Positions 1-6,788 of a stretch of DNA of 19,342 nucleotides are shown here, piece by piece; the stretch's first letter is position 1; each line of letters starts with the position of its first letter. The notes under the pieces were generated by a model that was not told where the DNA came from, ran no database searches, and was given only the letters and a program-made list of their open reading frames with translations. The DNA is from JAFGSZ01 sp964492185 (GTDB lineage Bacteria > Bacteroidota > Bacteroidia > Bacteroidales > UBA10428), in assembly GCA_964492185.1 (NCBI GenBank), contig CAZBJH010000063.1:1-19342 (forward strand), in the 5' to 3' direction. Position numbers and translations under genes: made by a program.

Positions 1-102
1 TGATTTATCTAAAATATCGTTTACATGTATCGACTCAAAACCCAGAGAAATCATGAAGTTAGTTAATTTATAGGAAATATGGACATCGCGAAGAAATCTC
101 AT
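1..102 (-). CDS. DUF5615-type PIN-like toxin, N-terminal fragment
   Basis: Reading leftwards from the ATG at 100-102, the frame stays open to the window edge and gives 34 residues beginning MRFLRDVHISYKL and continuing through GFESIHVNDIL. This matches the start of DUF5615 (PIN-like, Mut7-C-related) proteins, which usually open with a short strand ending in an acidic residue (here RFLRDVHIS) and then a G-x-E/D-x-IHV motif. The family is the presumed nuclease toxin partner of DUF433 antitoxins. The ATG shares its A with the antitoxin stop codon (TAATG), which implies translational coupling. The rest of the gene, including the other acidic residues, lies outside the window, so activity cannot be judged. 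Confidence 0.7.
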   Translation of the reverse strand, partial: MRFLRDVHISYKLTNFMISLGFESIHVNDILDKS

Positions 103-332
103 TAGGCAACATCCTTAATTGTATGACCAGACAAATATAGCTTTGCAAAATTTAAACTTGCTAAAATATCCTCTTTTTCTAATTCCTTATGATCATCAAG
201 TATTTGTTCAATGGTCATACCAGAACCTAACATATCAATTATTACCTCAACTGGCCATCTCATGCCTCTAATACAAGGTTTTCCATGACAAATTTCAGGA
301 TCAATTGTTATTCTATTTATTAACTTGTCCAT
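102..332 (-). CDS. DUF433 family antitoxin (VapB-like)
   Basis: A 76-residue protein with the DUF433 signature: an I-x-IDPEICHGKPCIRG segment near residues 8-23, then a helix-turn-helix-like part (VIIDMLGSGMTIEQIL) and EDILASLNFAK. DUF433 proteins are small DNA-binding antitoxins that bind and silence a DUF5615 PIN-like toxin and repress their own operon. The next gene on this strand overlaps by one base and fits DUF5615, which supports the call. Length is normal for the family (about 70-80 residues). A TAATTTTG box (minus strand, 348-355) lies 15 bases before the start codon. Family assignment is confident; toxin-antitoxin activity is inferred from gene order. Confidence 0.85.
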   Translation of the reverse strand: MDKLINRITIDPEICHGKPCIRGMRWPVEVIIDMLGSGMTIEQILDDHKELEKEDILASLNFAKLYLSGHTIKDVA

Positions 333-340
333 GTCACTAA

Positions 341-598
341 TTTAAATCAAAATTAATAATAATTATAGTCGGATATCATAGAAATCCTGTTAGATTTAAT
401 GATAGATTTTTATCATTGGTTTTTGGTATCAAGCCCGAAAGACCTTTATATGCCAAATGGGATTTATATTTTAGAACCAAAGTGGGATATAAGATAAGTT
501 TTACCCCTATACAAAATCATGTTTATCTAGGTAATCGATATCAAGATCTAATATTTGGATTAACTTTATTTAAGAAAATAACACCCAAAAGCAATTAA
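341..598 (+). pseudogene. 3' remnant of an outer-membrane beta-barrel-like gene
   Basis: The frame is open from a stop at 338-340 to the stop at 596-598, but the only in-frame starts are weak (for example TTG at 416). From about 368 it encodes VGYHRNPVRFND followed by alternating polar/hydrophobic strands (AKWDLYFRTKVGYKISF, DLIFGLTLFKK). That pattern resembles the last strands of an outer-membrane beta-barrel ending near its C-terminus. There is no signal peptide and no N-terminal part; the sequence upstream is the toxin-antitoxin module. I read it as the tail of a gene truncated by rearrangement. It could instead be a short real protein of about 60 residues starting at 416, but nothing supports a function. 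Confidence 0.4.
348..355 (-). promoter_or_regulatory. Candidate -7 box for the DUF433/DUF5615 operon
   Basis: Read on the minus strand this is TAATTTTG, a full match to the Bacteroidota -7 consensus TAnnTTTG, placed so that transcription would begin a few bases before the DUF433 start. No convincing -33 TTG is visible at the usual distance, so the call is weak. Confidence 0.3.
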
Positions 599-631
599 TA
601 TATTTCTTGCATCGGTTATCTTACCGGACTA

Positions 632-775
632 TTATATAGAATAGGATTTTTTATATTCTTTTCTGCAGATTGTAATTTCGAATTTTCCGTCAGGCAGTTC
701 GATTTGCTTTTTATCACCGATATAACCTAATCCGTAATAACATAATCGGACAAGGTTATACATAAGATGTTGCAT
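632..775 (-). CDS. Possible 47-residue hypothetical protein
   Basis: An ATG at 773-775 (minus strand) opens a 47-codon frame ending with TAA at 632-634. The product begins MQHLMYNLVRLCYYGLGY and ends with a basic stretch (RKEYKKSYSI). Composition is protein-like (a GDKKQIELPDGKFEITIC segment reads like a beta-hairpin), but I recognise no family. No clear ribosome binding site was noted. It may be a small gene, a fragment of a decayed gene, or chance. Confidence 0.2.
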   Translation of the reverse strand: MQHLMYNLVRLCYYGLGYIGDKKQIELPDGKFEITICRKEYKKSYSI

Positions 776-832
776 TAACTGATGCCGGAATTTATAATAA
801 ACTAAAGAAAAAATGAAAAAAGTAGAAAATTA

Positions 833-863
833 TTTGTAAGTTAGTAAATATTAACTAACTTTG
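833..863 (+). promoter_or_regulatory. Bacteroidota-type promoter of the TetR gene
   Basis: TTTG at 833-836 and TAACTTTG at 856-863 are separated by 19 bases. This matches the -33/-7 arrangement of Bacteroidota primary sigma promoters. The ATG of the TetR gene follows 21 bases after the -7 box. The palindromic operator at 839-860 fills almost the entire spacer and runs into the -7 box, so bound repressor would be expected to block RNA polymerase. Confidence 0.7.
839..860 (+). promoter_or_regulatory. Operator 1: 22-bp palindrome for the TetR regulator
   Basis: Half-sites AGTTAGTAAAT and ATTAACTAACT are reverse complements at 10 of 11 positions. The size and symmetry suit a TetR-family dimer. 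It lies 24 bases before the TetR start, inside the promoter, and is nearly repeated before the exporter gene at 1852-1873 (19 of 22 identical). Binding is inferred from position and recurrence. Confidence 0.7.
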
Positions 864-884
864 TTGCAGATAATAATTTAATAC

Positions 885-1475
885 ATGAGAACTATGCAGA
901 CAGAAAGGCAACAGGAAATAATCCAGGTTGCGCTGGAATTGATCAATGAAAAGGGGATACAGGGACTGACTATAAAAAATATTTCAAAAAAAATAGGCAT
1001 TTCCGAACCTGCTATATACCGGCATTTCGAGAGTAAAATCCATATTCTGACATCAATTCTTGATTTACTTAAGGAAAACAACAGCCGGTTTTTTGATAAT
1101 GAGTTGAAATATGAAGGATTGGCAATGGAAAAGATTGAACATGTTTTCATGAATCATTTTAAAACTTTTATTAACATGCCGGCTATGACTTCGGTCGTTT
1201 TCTCGGAAGAGATCTTTCGTAACGAAGCCCTGTTAACAAAGAAAATTTCAGAAGTTATTGAACATAATAATCAAGCATTGATTTCTATAATATTTGAAGG
1301 ACAGAAGAAAAATGAGTTCCGGACTGATATAGATGCAGATAAGCTTGCTGTAATGATAATGGGTACTTTACGCATTTTTATCAGGAAATGGCAATTTTCT
1401 GAATTTTCTTTTGATTTGATGAAAGAAGGAAAGGTGATAATACAAATGATTAAACTTTTAATTACGAAACAATGA
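885..1475 (+). CDS. TetR/AcrR family transcriptional regulator
   Basis: A 196-residue protein of typical TetR length. The N-terminal DNA-binding domain spans about residues 7-55, with an HTH segment LTIKNISKKIGISEPAIYRHF and the canonical YRHF-x-SK ending. The rest is helical and variable, fitting the ligand-binding and dimerisation domain. TetR proteins repress transcription until a small molecule binds. The gene overlaps the next one by 4 bases (ATGA), so both are co-translated. A 22-bp palindrome inside its own promoter and a near-copy before the RND gene indicate autoregulation and control of the exporter. An alternative start at Met4 exists; the first ATG (885) is kept because it is closest to the mapped promoter. 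The ligand is unknown. Confidence 0.9.
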   Translation: MRTMQTERQQEIIQVALELINEKGIQGLTIKNISKKIGISEPAIYRHFESKIHILTSILDLLKENNSRFFDNELKYEGLAMEKIEHVFMNHFKTFINMPAMTSVVFSEEIFRNEALLTKKISEVIEHNNQALISIIFEGQKKNEFRTDIDADKLAVMIMGTLRIFIRKWQFSEFSFDLMKEGKVIIQMIKLLITKQ

Positions 1476-1810
1476 AGATAGTAACCTGGAAAAACGAACA
1501 AATTGTCGAAACACCATACAAAGTGGATGTTCGCAAACTATACGATCATGAAAATGCCCAGGTAATGCATATTGGCTTAAAAGCCGGTGAAGGCCTGAGA
1601 CCTCATATCACACCTGTAAATGTATTTTTCTTTATTCTTGAAGGAAATGCAGATGTAGGGGTGGGTGAGGAGACAGTTTCCGTTGAAGCCGGCAATTTGG
1701 TAGAGAGTCCTGGAAACATTGTACATTGTTTATCTAACAGTTCTGATTCCCTGGCCCGGATAATGGTAGTGAAATCGCCAAGGCCAGCAACGCAATCCAA
1801 ACTCTTGTAA
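1472..1810 (+). CDS. Small cupin-domain protein
   Basis: A 112-residue single-domain cupin. The first motif is seen at about residues 39-58 (GEGLRPHITPVNVFFFILEG) and the second at about 74-86 (GNLVESPGNIVH). His45 and His85 are likely metal ligands. The usual H-x-H of motif 1 is H-x-T here, as in a common subgroup with a P-H-x-T-P-V signature. No signal peptide is present, so it is cytoplasmic. It overlaps the TetR stop codon by 4 bases, which suggests a partner role such as a sensor, or an enzyme acting on the regulator's ligand. Small cupins of this kind are often annotated without a defined reaction, and I cannot assign one. Confidence 0.85.
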   Translation: MKIVTWKNEQIVETPYKVDVRKLYDHENAQVMHIGLKAGEGLRPHITPVNVFFFILEGNADVGVGEETVSVEAGNLVESPGNIVHCLSNSSDSLARIMVVKSPRPATQSKLL

Positions 1811-1851
1811 CAGCAACATGATAATATATGAGTAAATAATTAAATAAAATA

Positions 1852-1873
1852 AGTTAGTTAATATTAACAAACA
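1852..1873 (+). promoter_or_regulatory. Operator 2: palindrome before the RND exporter gene
   Basis: Half-sites AGTTAGTTAAT and ATTAACAAACA are reverse complements at 9 of 11 positions and match operator 1 at 19 of 22. The site lies in the 70-bp gap after the cupin stop and ends 7 bases before the exporter start codon. No good TAnnTTTG box is visible around it, so it may block an unseen promoter or act as a roadblock to read-through from the TetR promoter. Confidence 0.6.
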
Positions 1874-1880
1874 ATAGTAT

Positions 1881-4184
1881 ATGAAAATCACAGATAAAAG
1901 GCTAAAAGCAACAGCATGGCTGATAATTGCAATAGTGTTGGCAGGAACCGCATATTTTATATATGCCATGAAGCAAAATGCCAGGATGGAAACCAACCTG
2001 GACGAGTATATGCCAAAAGAACATCCGGCATTTGTATACAGCGATAAGGCCGAAGAGTGGTTTAATATCAAAGATGGCATTTTGATTGCCATAGAAAACA
2101 AAAACGGGATATACAACACCCAAACCCTGCAAAAAATCAAAGATATTACCAAACAATTGCAGGATATGGATGAATTTGAAGACAATGATCTTAATTCACT
2201 TTATGCTGCTGACAATATCACCGGTTCGGAATATGGAATGGAGGTGGAGTCATTTTATAAAAAAGTTCCCGGGTCAAAGGAAAAGCTTAATGAAATACGT
2301 GACAATGTCCGGGCAAACGATATGATATACGGACGTATGGTTTCCGAAGACGAGACCGTTGCCCTGGTGGTTGCGGGAATGAGCGATAATATTTTTACCG
2401 GGGCTTTCTACAACGAAATTTTAGATTTTGCAAAATCTTTCGAGGATGAACAGGATAAAATATACGTGGCAGGCCGTCCTGTTGTTGAAGGAAACCTGGC
2501 ATTACTCGGACCTGCCGATATGAAACGCATGGTTCCGGTTGTTTTAGCAGTTATAGCTATTGTTTTGTTTTTGCTTTTACGAAGTATACGGGCAACTACT
2601 GCTACCTTGTTTAGTGTTTTTGTCAGCTCCGTTTGGGCTTTTGGTTTGATGGCTGCTCTCGGAGTTCCCATATATTCGGTTTCAACAATGATTCCTGTTA
2701 TGCTCATTGCCATTGGTGTGGCATATGGAATATATTTCTATAACCACCTAAACCAGTTTTATCAAAAAAGTCCCGATGCCGGACGAAGAGAAGCTGTAAT
2801 GCACACAATAAATATTTTATGGAGGCCTCTGTCTATGGCTGCCTTTACAACCATGATAGGTTTCATTTCCCTTCTCACTTCGCAGGTGTATCCGATAAAA
2901 TATTTTGGGATTTTTACGGCATTCGGGATTTTTACGGCCTTTGTCCTGGCGCTCATCTTCCTGCCGGCAGCAGTCCTGTTGGCTGGCTACCGGCCCAAAA
3001 ACAGGAAGCAAAGCCAAAAACCGGGAATCAATAATAAACTAAACCGTTTTACTGATAATTTACTGAAGCGGAAGAAAACCGTTTACATTGTAGTAGCTGT
3101 AATTATTCTGGTTTCTGTTTTCGGGATCCGGAAAGTGTGGATTAATTCCAGTTTTCTTGATAAGTTTGAAAAAGACAGCGATATTGTCCTGACTGATAAC
3201 TTTGTAAACAGTCATTTTGGAGGCACTTCCACTTTAAACGTTATCCTGGAAACGGAAGATGAAGAAGCTTTTAAACAACCGGCGAACCTTCGTCTTATTG
3301 ATGAAATGCAGAATGAAACAGAGGGTTTGGTTAAAGCAGGCAATTCATTCTCGCTTGCCGATTATCTGAAACGTATGAATAAGGTTATGAATGCCGATAA
3401 GGATGAGTTTTATACTATTCCGGGAAACAGTAACCTTGTGGCACAATACCTGCTGCTTTACGAGATGTCGGGCGACCCGGAAAATCTCACAAAAGTTACC
3501 AATTATGATTACAACCGCACTAATGTGACCTTTCAGCTTAAAGGTGATGATTCCAAAACTATTAAGGAGGCACTTTCTGTTATAAATTCATATACCGGCA
3601 GGTTCGCGGCGCAAAACATTGAAATAAATTATGCAGGTTCGGGTTACAAAGCTTTGGTATTTACCGATTTGATACTCGAAGGACAGATCATGAGCCTTAT
3701 TTTGTCGCTTGGCCTGGTGCTAATCCTGCTTAGCCTGATGTTCCGAAGTATAAAAGCCGGACTTATCGGTTCTGTTCCCATTATTATTACGGCACTTATA
3801 AGCTTTGGCGTTATGGGCCTGTTAAATATTCCTCTTAGTACAACTACGGCATTATTATCGAGCATTGCCATAGGAATTGGAATTGATTATGCCATACACT
3901 TTATCCAGCATTACCGGATGAACCTGGCTAAAAATCCGGTTGCATTGCAGGCGCTCCATGCTACTATGGGACAAACAGGTAAAGCAATTCTATTTAACGC
4001 CATTGTAGTAATAGCAGGATTCATGGTATTGCTGTTTTCGGTATTCCCGCCAAACCGAACACTGGGGGCTTTGGTGTCTATGAACATGTTTACCAGCTTG
4101 TTGGGAACACTTTCAATCATGATGATTTTGCTCTTTACAACTAAGGTTTTTATCAGGACAAACAATAAAAATTCAGAAGTTTAA
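1881..4184 (+). CDS. RND superfamily exporter, MMPL type
   Basis: A 767-residue inner-membrane transporter with the duplicated RND plan. TM1 is at about residues 12-30, followed by a periplasmic loop to about 213. A block of five membrane segments covers about 214-370, and TM7 is near 400-416. A second periplasmic loop then leads to a second five-segment block at about 602-760. The two half-domains carry the related motifs GVAYGIYFYNHL and GIGIDYAIHFIQHYR, the latter containing the G-x-x-x-DY signature of MMPL/SSD proteins that use proton flux. Members move lipids and other hydrophobic molecules. The loops are shorter than in HAE-type drug pumps, and no membrane fusion protein or TolC-like gene is nearby. 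The LolA-like and barrel genes that follow suggest transfer toward the outer membrane. Substrate unknown. Confidence 0.9.
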   Translation: MKITDKRLKATAWLIIAIVLAGTAYFIYAMKQNARMETNLDEYMPKEHPAFVYSDKAEEWFNIKDGILIAIENKNGIYNTQTLQKIKDITKQLQDMDEFEDNDLNSLYAADNITGSEYGMEVESFYKKVPGSKEKLNEIRDNVRANDMIYGRMVSEDETVALVVAGMSDNIFTGAFYNEILDFAKSFEDEQDKIYVAGRPVVEGNLALLGPADMKRMVPVVLAVIAIVLFLLLRSIRATTATLFSVFVSSVWAFGLMAALGVPIYSVSTMIPVMLIAIGVAYGIYFYNHLNQFYQKSPDAGRREAVMHTINILWRPLSMAAFTTMIGFISLLTSQVYPIKYFGIFTAFGIFTAFVLALIFLPAAVLLAGYRPKNRKQSQKPGINNKLNRFTDNLLKRKKTVYIVVAVIILVSVFGIRKVWINSSFLDKFEKDSDIVLTDNFVNSHFGGTSTLNVILETEDEEAFKQPANLRLIDEMQNETEGLVKAGNSFSLADYLKRMNKVMNADKDEFYTIPGNSNLVAQYLLLYEMSGDPENLTKVTNYDYNRTNVTFQLKGDDSKTIKEALSVINSYTGRFAAQNIEINYAGSGYKALVFTDLILEGQIMSLILSLGLVLILLSLMFRSIKAGLIGSVPIIITALISFGVMGLLNIPLSTTTALLSSIAIGIGIDYAIHFIQHYRMNLAKNPVALQALHATMGQTGKAILFNAIVVIAGFMVLLFSVFPPNRTLGALVSMNMFTSLLGTLSIMMILLFTTKVFIRTNNKNSEV

Positions 4185-4226
4185 AAAATAAAATTGTATA
4201 ACATTAATTAAATTATATACATATGA

Positions 4227-4378
4227 AACCCTCATCCTTAAGGAATTAAATTTAATTAGTACAAAAACAACCGAGCAAAGCGAGCGCATCGAACTCATGA
4301 ACACAATTAAAATGAATAAAGGGGTGAATATAAGGACATGAATATTTACTAAGAACTTATTATGTAGGGATGAGGGTT
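4227..4378. repeat. Inverted repeat pair AACCCTCATCC / GGATGAGGGTT
   Basis: The 11-base arm at 4227-4237 is the exact reverse complement of 4368-4378, bracketing 130 bp that include the first copy of the 64-bp repeat. This could be the ends of a small insertion, or the base of a long RNA stem. Confidence 0.5.
4267..4330 (+). repeat. Direct repeat copy A (64 bp)
   Basis: Shares ACAACCGA, an 18-base variable middle, and a tail with CATGAACAC...GGTGAA with copy B at 4417-4480. The tail is identical at 27 of 38 positions without gaps. The middle segment is not palindromic in this copy, unlike in copy B. Confidence 0.55.
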
Positions 4379-4416
4379 CGCCGAACACCTTAAAAATATA
4401 ATAATTTGGTGAGGCA

Positions 4417-4480
4417 ACAACCGATCCCGCTTAAGCGGGAGAGCTCGTGAACACCATTTAAAATAAACAACAGGTGAACA
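4417..4480 (+). repeat. Direct repeat copy B (64 bp) with perfect palindrome
   Basis: Lies exactly 150 bp after copy A with the same ACAACCGA head and CGTGAACAC...GGTGAA tail. Its 18-base middle contains the perfect 16-base palindrome TCCCGCTTAAGCGGGA (4425-4440), which could form a hairpin in RNA or a protein-binding site in DNA. No T-tract follows, so it is not a standard terminator. Confidence 0.55.
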
Positions 4481-4548
4481 AATACCACCAACTTTGATTA
4501 AACGAAATAACAAATTAATTACTAATAACTTAACTAAAACATATTCGA

Positions 4549-5325
4549 ATGAGAAACATAGGTTTAATAGTAAGTACAGCCGTTCTGTTAATTTCTTTCG
4601 GAACGCAAAAGGGTACAGCTCAATTAAGTGGTGCACAGATCATGCAAAAAGTGTATGACCTGCCTTCAGGCGATGATACACAAGGTGAGCTAACCATGAC
4701 GCTGATAAACAAACAGGGTGAACAAAGGGTACGCAAATTGAAACAATACATAAAAGATGAGGGAGAAACAGAAAAGAAGATTATGTTTTTTATTTCGCCT
4801 GCCGATGTAAAAGGCACGTCGTTTATGAACTGGAGCTACACCTCAGCCAAAGACGATGACCAATGGATCTATCTTCCTGCCCTCAAACGTACAAAACGTA
4901 TAAGCAGCGGTAGTAAAAGCGATTATTTCATGGGGTCTGATTTTACCTATGATGATCTGGGCGACCGCCACCCTGATGAGGATAACCATAAGCTGTTGCG
5001 TGAAGAATCTGTGAACGGAAAAGCATGTTATGTGGTTGAAAGCACTCCAAAAGATGAGGATTATATGTATTCAAAGACCATCACCTGGGTTATGAAAGAC
5101 AATTTCATAGGGCTTAAACGTGAGTTCTATGATGAGGATGGTGATTTACTGAAAACCCTCACTATTCACGATTACGAAAAGATTGACGGTTACTGGACAA
5201 TTTTAAAAACCGGGATGAAAAATGTTCAGAAAAACCACAAGACCGTGATGGAATTTGCTGATGTTAAGAAAAACCAGGGCATACCCGCTTCAAAGTTTAC
5301 AGAACGGAGCATGACCATGGGTTGA
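4549..5325 (+). CDS. Periplasmic outer membrane lipoprotein-sorting (LolA-like) protein
   Basis: A 258-residue protein with a signal peptide of about 25 residues (hydrophobic core then GTAQ). The mature part fits the LolA_like family annotated as outer membrane lipoprotein-sorting protein. Conserved features are FFISPADVKGTSFMNW, DDQWIYLPALKRTKRI, FMGSDFTYDDL and a C-terminal DGYWTILKTGMKN strand. These proteins share the half-barrel fold of LolA/LolB, which holds acyl chains in a hydrophobic cavity. They are typically found beside RND/MMPL exporters. Here the gene follows such an exporter and precedes an outer-membrane barrel, so a periplasmic shuttle for a lipid-like cargo is likely. It is not the housekeeping LolA. 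A terminator-like hairpin follows the stop. Confidence 0.85.
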   Translation: MRNIGLIVSTAVLLISFGTQKGTAQLSGAQIMQKVYDLPSGDDTQGELTMTLINKQGEQRVRKLKQYIKDEGETEKKIMFFISPADVKGTSFMNWSYTSAKDDDQWIYLPALKRTKRISSGSKSDYFMGSDFTYDDLGDRHPDEDNHKLLREESVNGKACYVVESTPKDEDYMYSKTITWVMKDNFIGLKREFYDEDGDLLKTLTIHDYEKIDGYWTILKTGMKNVQKNHKTVMEFADVKKNQGIPASKFTERSMTMG

Positions 5326-5335
5326 TAGGAAAAAC

Positions 5336-5371
5336 CTGCCCGGCAGTGTAACAAACCGGGCAGCTTCTTTT
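5336..5371 (+). terminator. Rho-independent terminator-like hairpin
   Basis: Stem arms CTGCCCGG (5336-5343) and CCGGGCAG (5356-5363), with a 12-base loop and a T-rich tail CTTCTTTT. It lies 10 bases after the LolA-like stop. The next gene starts only 37 bases downstream, so this would attenuate rather than fully separate the two, or the barrel gene has its own promoter in the AT-rich TAAATTTT repeats at 5371-5396. Confidence 0.65.
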
Positions 5372-5407
5372 AAATTTTAAATTTTAAATTTTTTAAATGA
5401 AATTATT

Positions 5408-6643
5408 ATGAAAATAAAAATTTTTGCCGGGCTGTTGCTATTGTTTGCAACAGGCCTTGTATATACACAGGAAAGTATTTCAATTAACGGTTATGTGAGA
5501 AATTATACCGGAGTATTGATTGAAGAACCCAATAATTTTTCAATAATTCAAAACACCCTGGATCTGAATTTTGAAAAGCGGTCGGCTAAAACAGCATTTA
5601 AAGTAAACCCATATCTATACCATTATACTGATAACAAACTGGAACCGGGCTTACGAGAGGCATATATGGATATGTATTTTAAAAATTTCGATATCCGTGT
5701 TGGTAAACAACAAATTATATGGGGTAAAGCCGAGGGGGTATTTATTACCGATATTGTTTCGCCCAAAGACCTGCGTGAATTTCTGTTACCTGATTTTGAT
5801 GAAATCCGCATAGGCATAACCTCTTTTAAGCTGAATTACTACAAGGGCAGCCATACCTTTGAAGCGGTTTGGGCACCTGTTTTCACACCCACACAAGTGC
5901 CCGAAAGCAGTTCGATATGGTCGCCAAAGATGGATTTTCCTGTTATCCCTGAATGGGACAATTCCACTTCGGAGATTAAACCAGGCCTTGAGAACAGCGA
6001 GATCTTTGTTCGTTATTCACTCATGGCTTCCGCGTTTGACTTTGAATTGGTTGGCGGATATTTCTATTATGATGACCCGGCGCTGCACCTTACAAAACAA
6101 ATTGATCCGGCTGATATGCAGATTACAGGCTTAACAGCACGCCCCGAATATCACAGGGTTACAATGGGGGGCGGCAGTTTCAGCCTGCCTTTGGGTGACT
6201 TTGTTCTGCGGGGTGAAGGGGCATACTATACCGGCAGGCATTTCCAAACTGCCAATCCTGCAATACCTGATGCTACCACTGAAAAAAATAATCTGCATTA
6301 TATGGCGGGGTTGGATTATACATTGGGCGGTGTCAAGCTTAGTGCCCAGTTCATTCAGGAATATATTCTTGATTATGAAGAAGGTATTAATTATGACGAA
6401 ATGGAAAACACAATGACCATTCTTGCAAAAAAAGACTTCTTCAGGGAAAAATTATGGATCGAGTTGTTTTCGTATATAGGTTTAAATAATGAAGATGCCC
6501 TGGTTAGGCCAGGAATAATTTATGATTTTGCTGATGGTTTTGAGATAAAGGGCGGTGCCAATATTTTTGTCGGAGAAAGCGGACGTTTTGGCCAATACGA
6601 TGCAAACGACATGGTTTATATGAAAATTAAATATAGTTTTTAA
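5408..6643 (+). CDS. DUF1302-like outer-membrane beta-barrel protein
   Basis: A 411-residue protein with a signal peptide of about 20 residues (ending VYTQ) and many amphipathic strands. The C-terminus is YMKIKYSF, with a terminal Phe as expected for an outer-membrane barrel. The segment FDIRVGKQQIIWGKAEGVF followed by TDIVSPKDLREFLLPD matches the hallmark of DUF1302-family proteins, in which a G-R/K-Q-x-x-x-WG motif is followed by a D-x-x-(S/N)P-x-D motif. DUF1302 and RND/MMPL genes are neighbours in many Gram-negative bacteria. It completes an inner membrane-periplasm-outer membrane set with the two preceding genes. It could be a pore or an insertion site for exported lipid. The family call is by motif; function is inferred. 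Confidence 0.75.
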   Translation: MKIKIFAGLLLLFATGLVYTQESISINGYVRNYTGVLIEEPNNFSIIQNTLDLNFEKRSAKTAFKVNPYLYHYTDNKLEPGLREAYMDMYFKNFDIRVGKQQIIWGKAEGVFITDIVSPKDLREFLLPDFDEIRIGITSFKLNYYKGSHTFEAVWAPVFTPTQVPESSSIWSPKMDFPVIPEWDNSTSEIKPGLENSEIFVRYSLMASAFDFELVGGYFYYDDPALHLTKQIDPADMQITGLTARPEYHRVTMGGGSFSLPLGDFVLRGEGAYYTGRHFQTANPAIPDATTEKNNLHYMAGLDYTLGGVKLSAQFIQEYILDYEEGINYDEMENTMTILAKKDFFREKLWIELFSYIGLNNEDALVRPGIIYDFADGFEIKGGANIFVGESGRFGQYDANDMVYMKIKYSF

Positions 6644-6744
6644 CCTTTATTATCCAACCATAAACTGAACCCGAATTCTTATATTATCAGGTACCTGGAT
6701 ATTCTTTTTCCGACCAGACCCAGGCTTACATTACAGCATATTCT

Positions 6745-6788
6745 TTCTTAGAAGTCCCGTCTTATATCCTAAATGGAGCTTCTAAGAA
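6745..6788. repeat. Perfect inverted repeat, possible hairpin
   Basis: TTCTTAGAAG (6745-6754) and CTTCTAAGAA (6779-6788) are exact reverse complements around a 24-base loop. On either strand no clear T-run follows, so terminator function is uncertain. Each arm is itself nearly palindromic, which also allows a paired protein-binding site. Confidence 0.45.

Larger units (their letters stand above)
4185..4548 (+). other. 364-bp gene-free spacer with duplicated structured element
   Basis: No convincing reading frame. The spacer holds two imperfect 64-bp direct repeats 150 bp apart, a perfect 16-bp palindrome, and an 11-bp inverted repeat (4227-4237 and 4368-4378). All are listed separately or in the findings. 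It separates two genes of the same probable transcription unit, so it may act as an mRNA-level element or be a degenerate REP/MITE-like insertion. Confidence 0.6.

Noticed and set aside
4489..4496. CAACTTTG as a promoter -7 box for the LolA-like gene
   Set aside because: First base differs from TAnnTTTG and no -33 TTG is present; co-transcription from the exporter is simpler.
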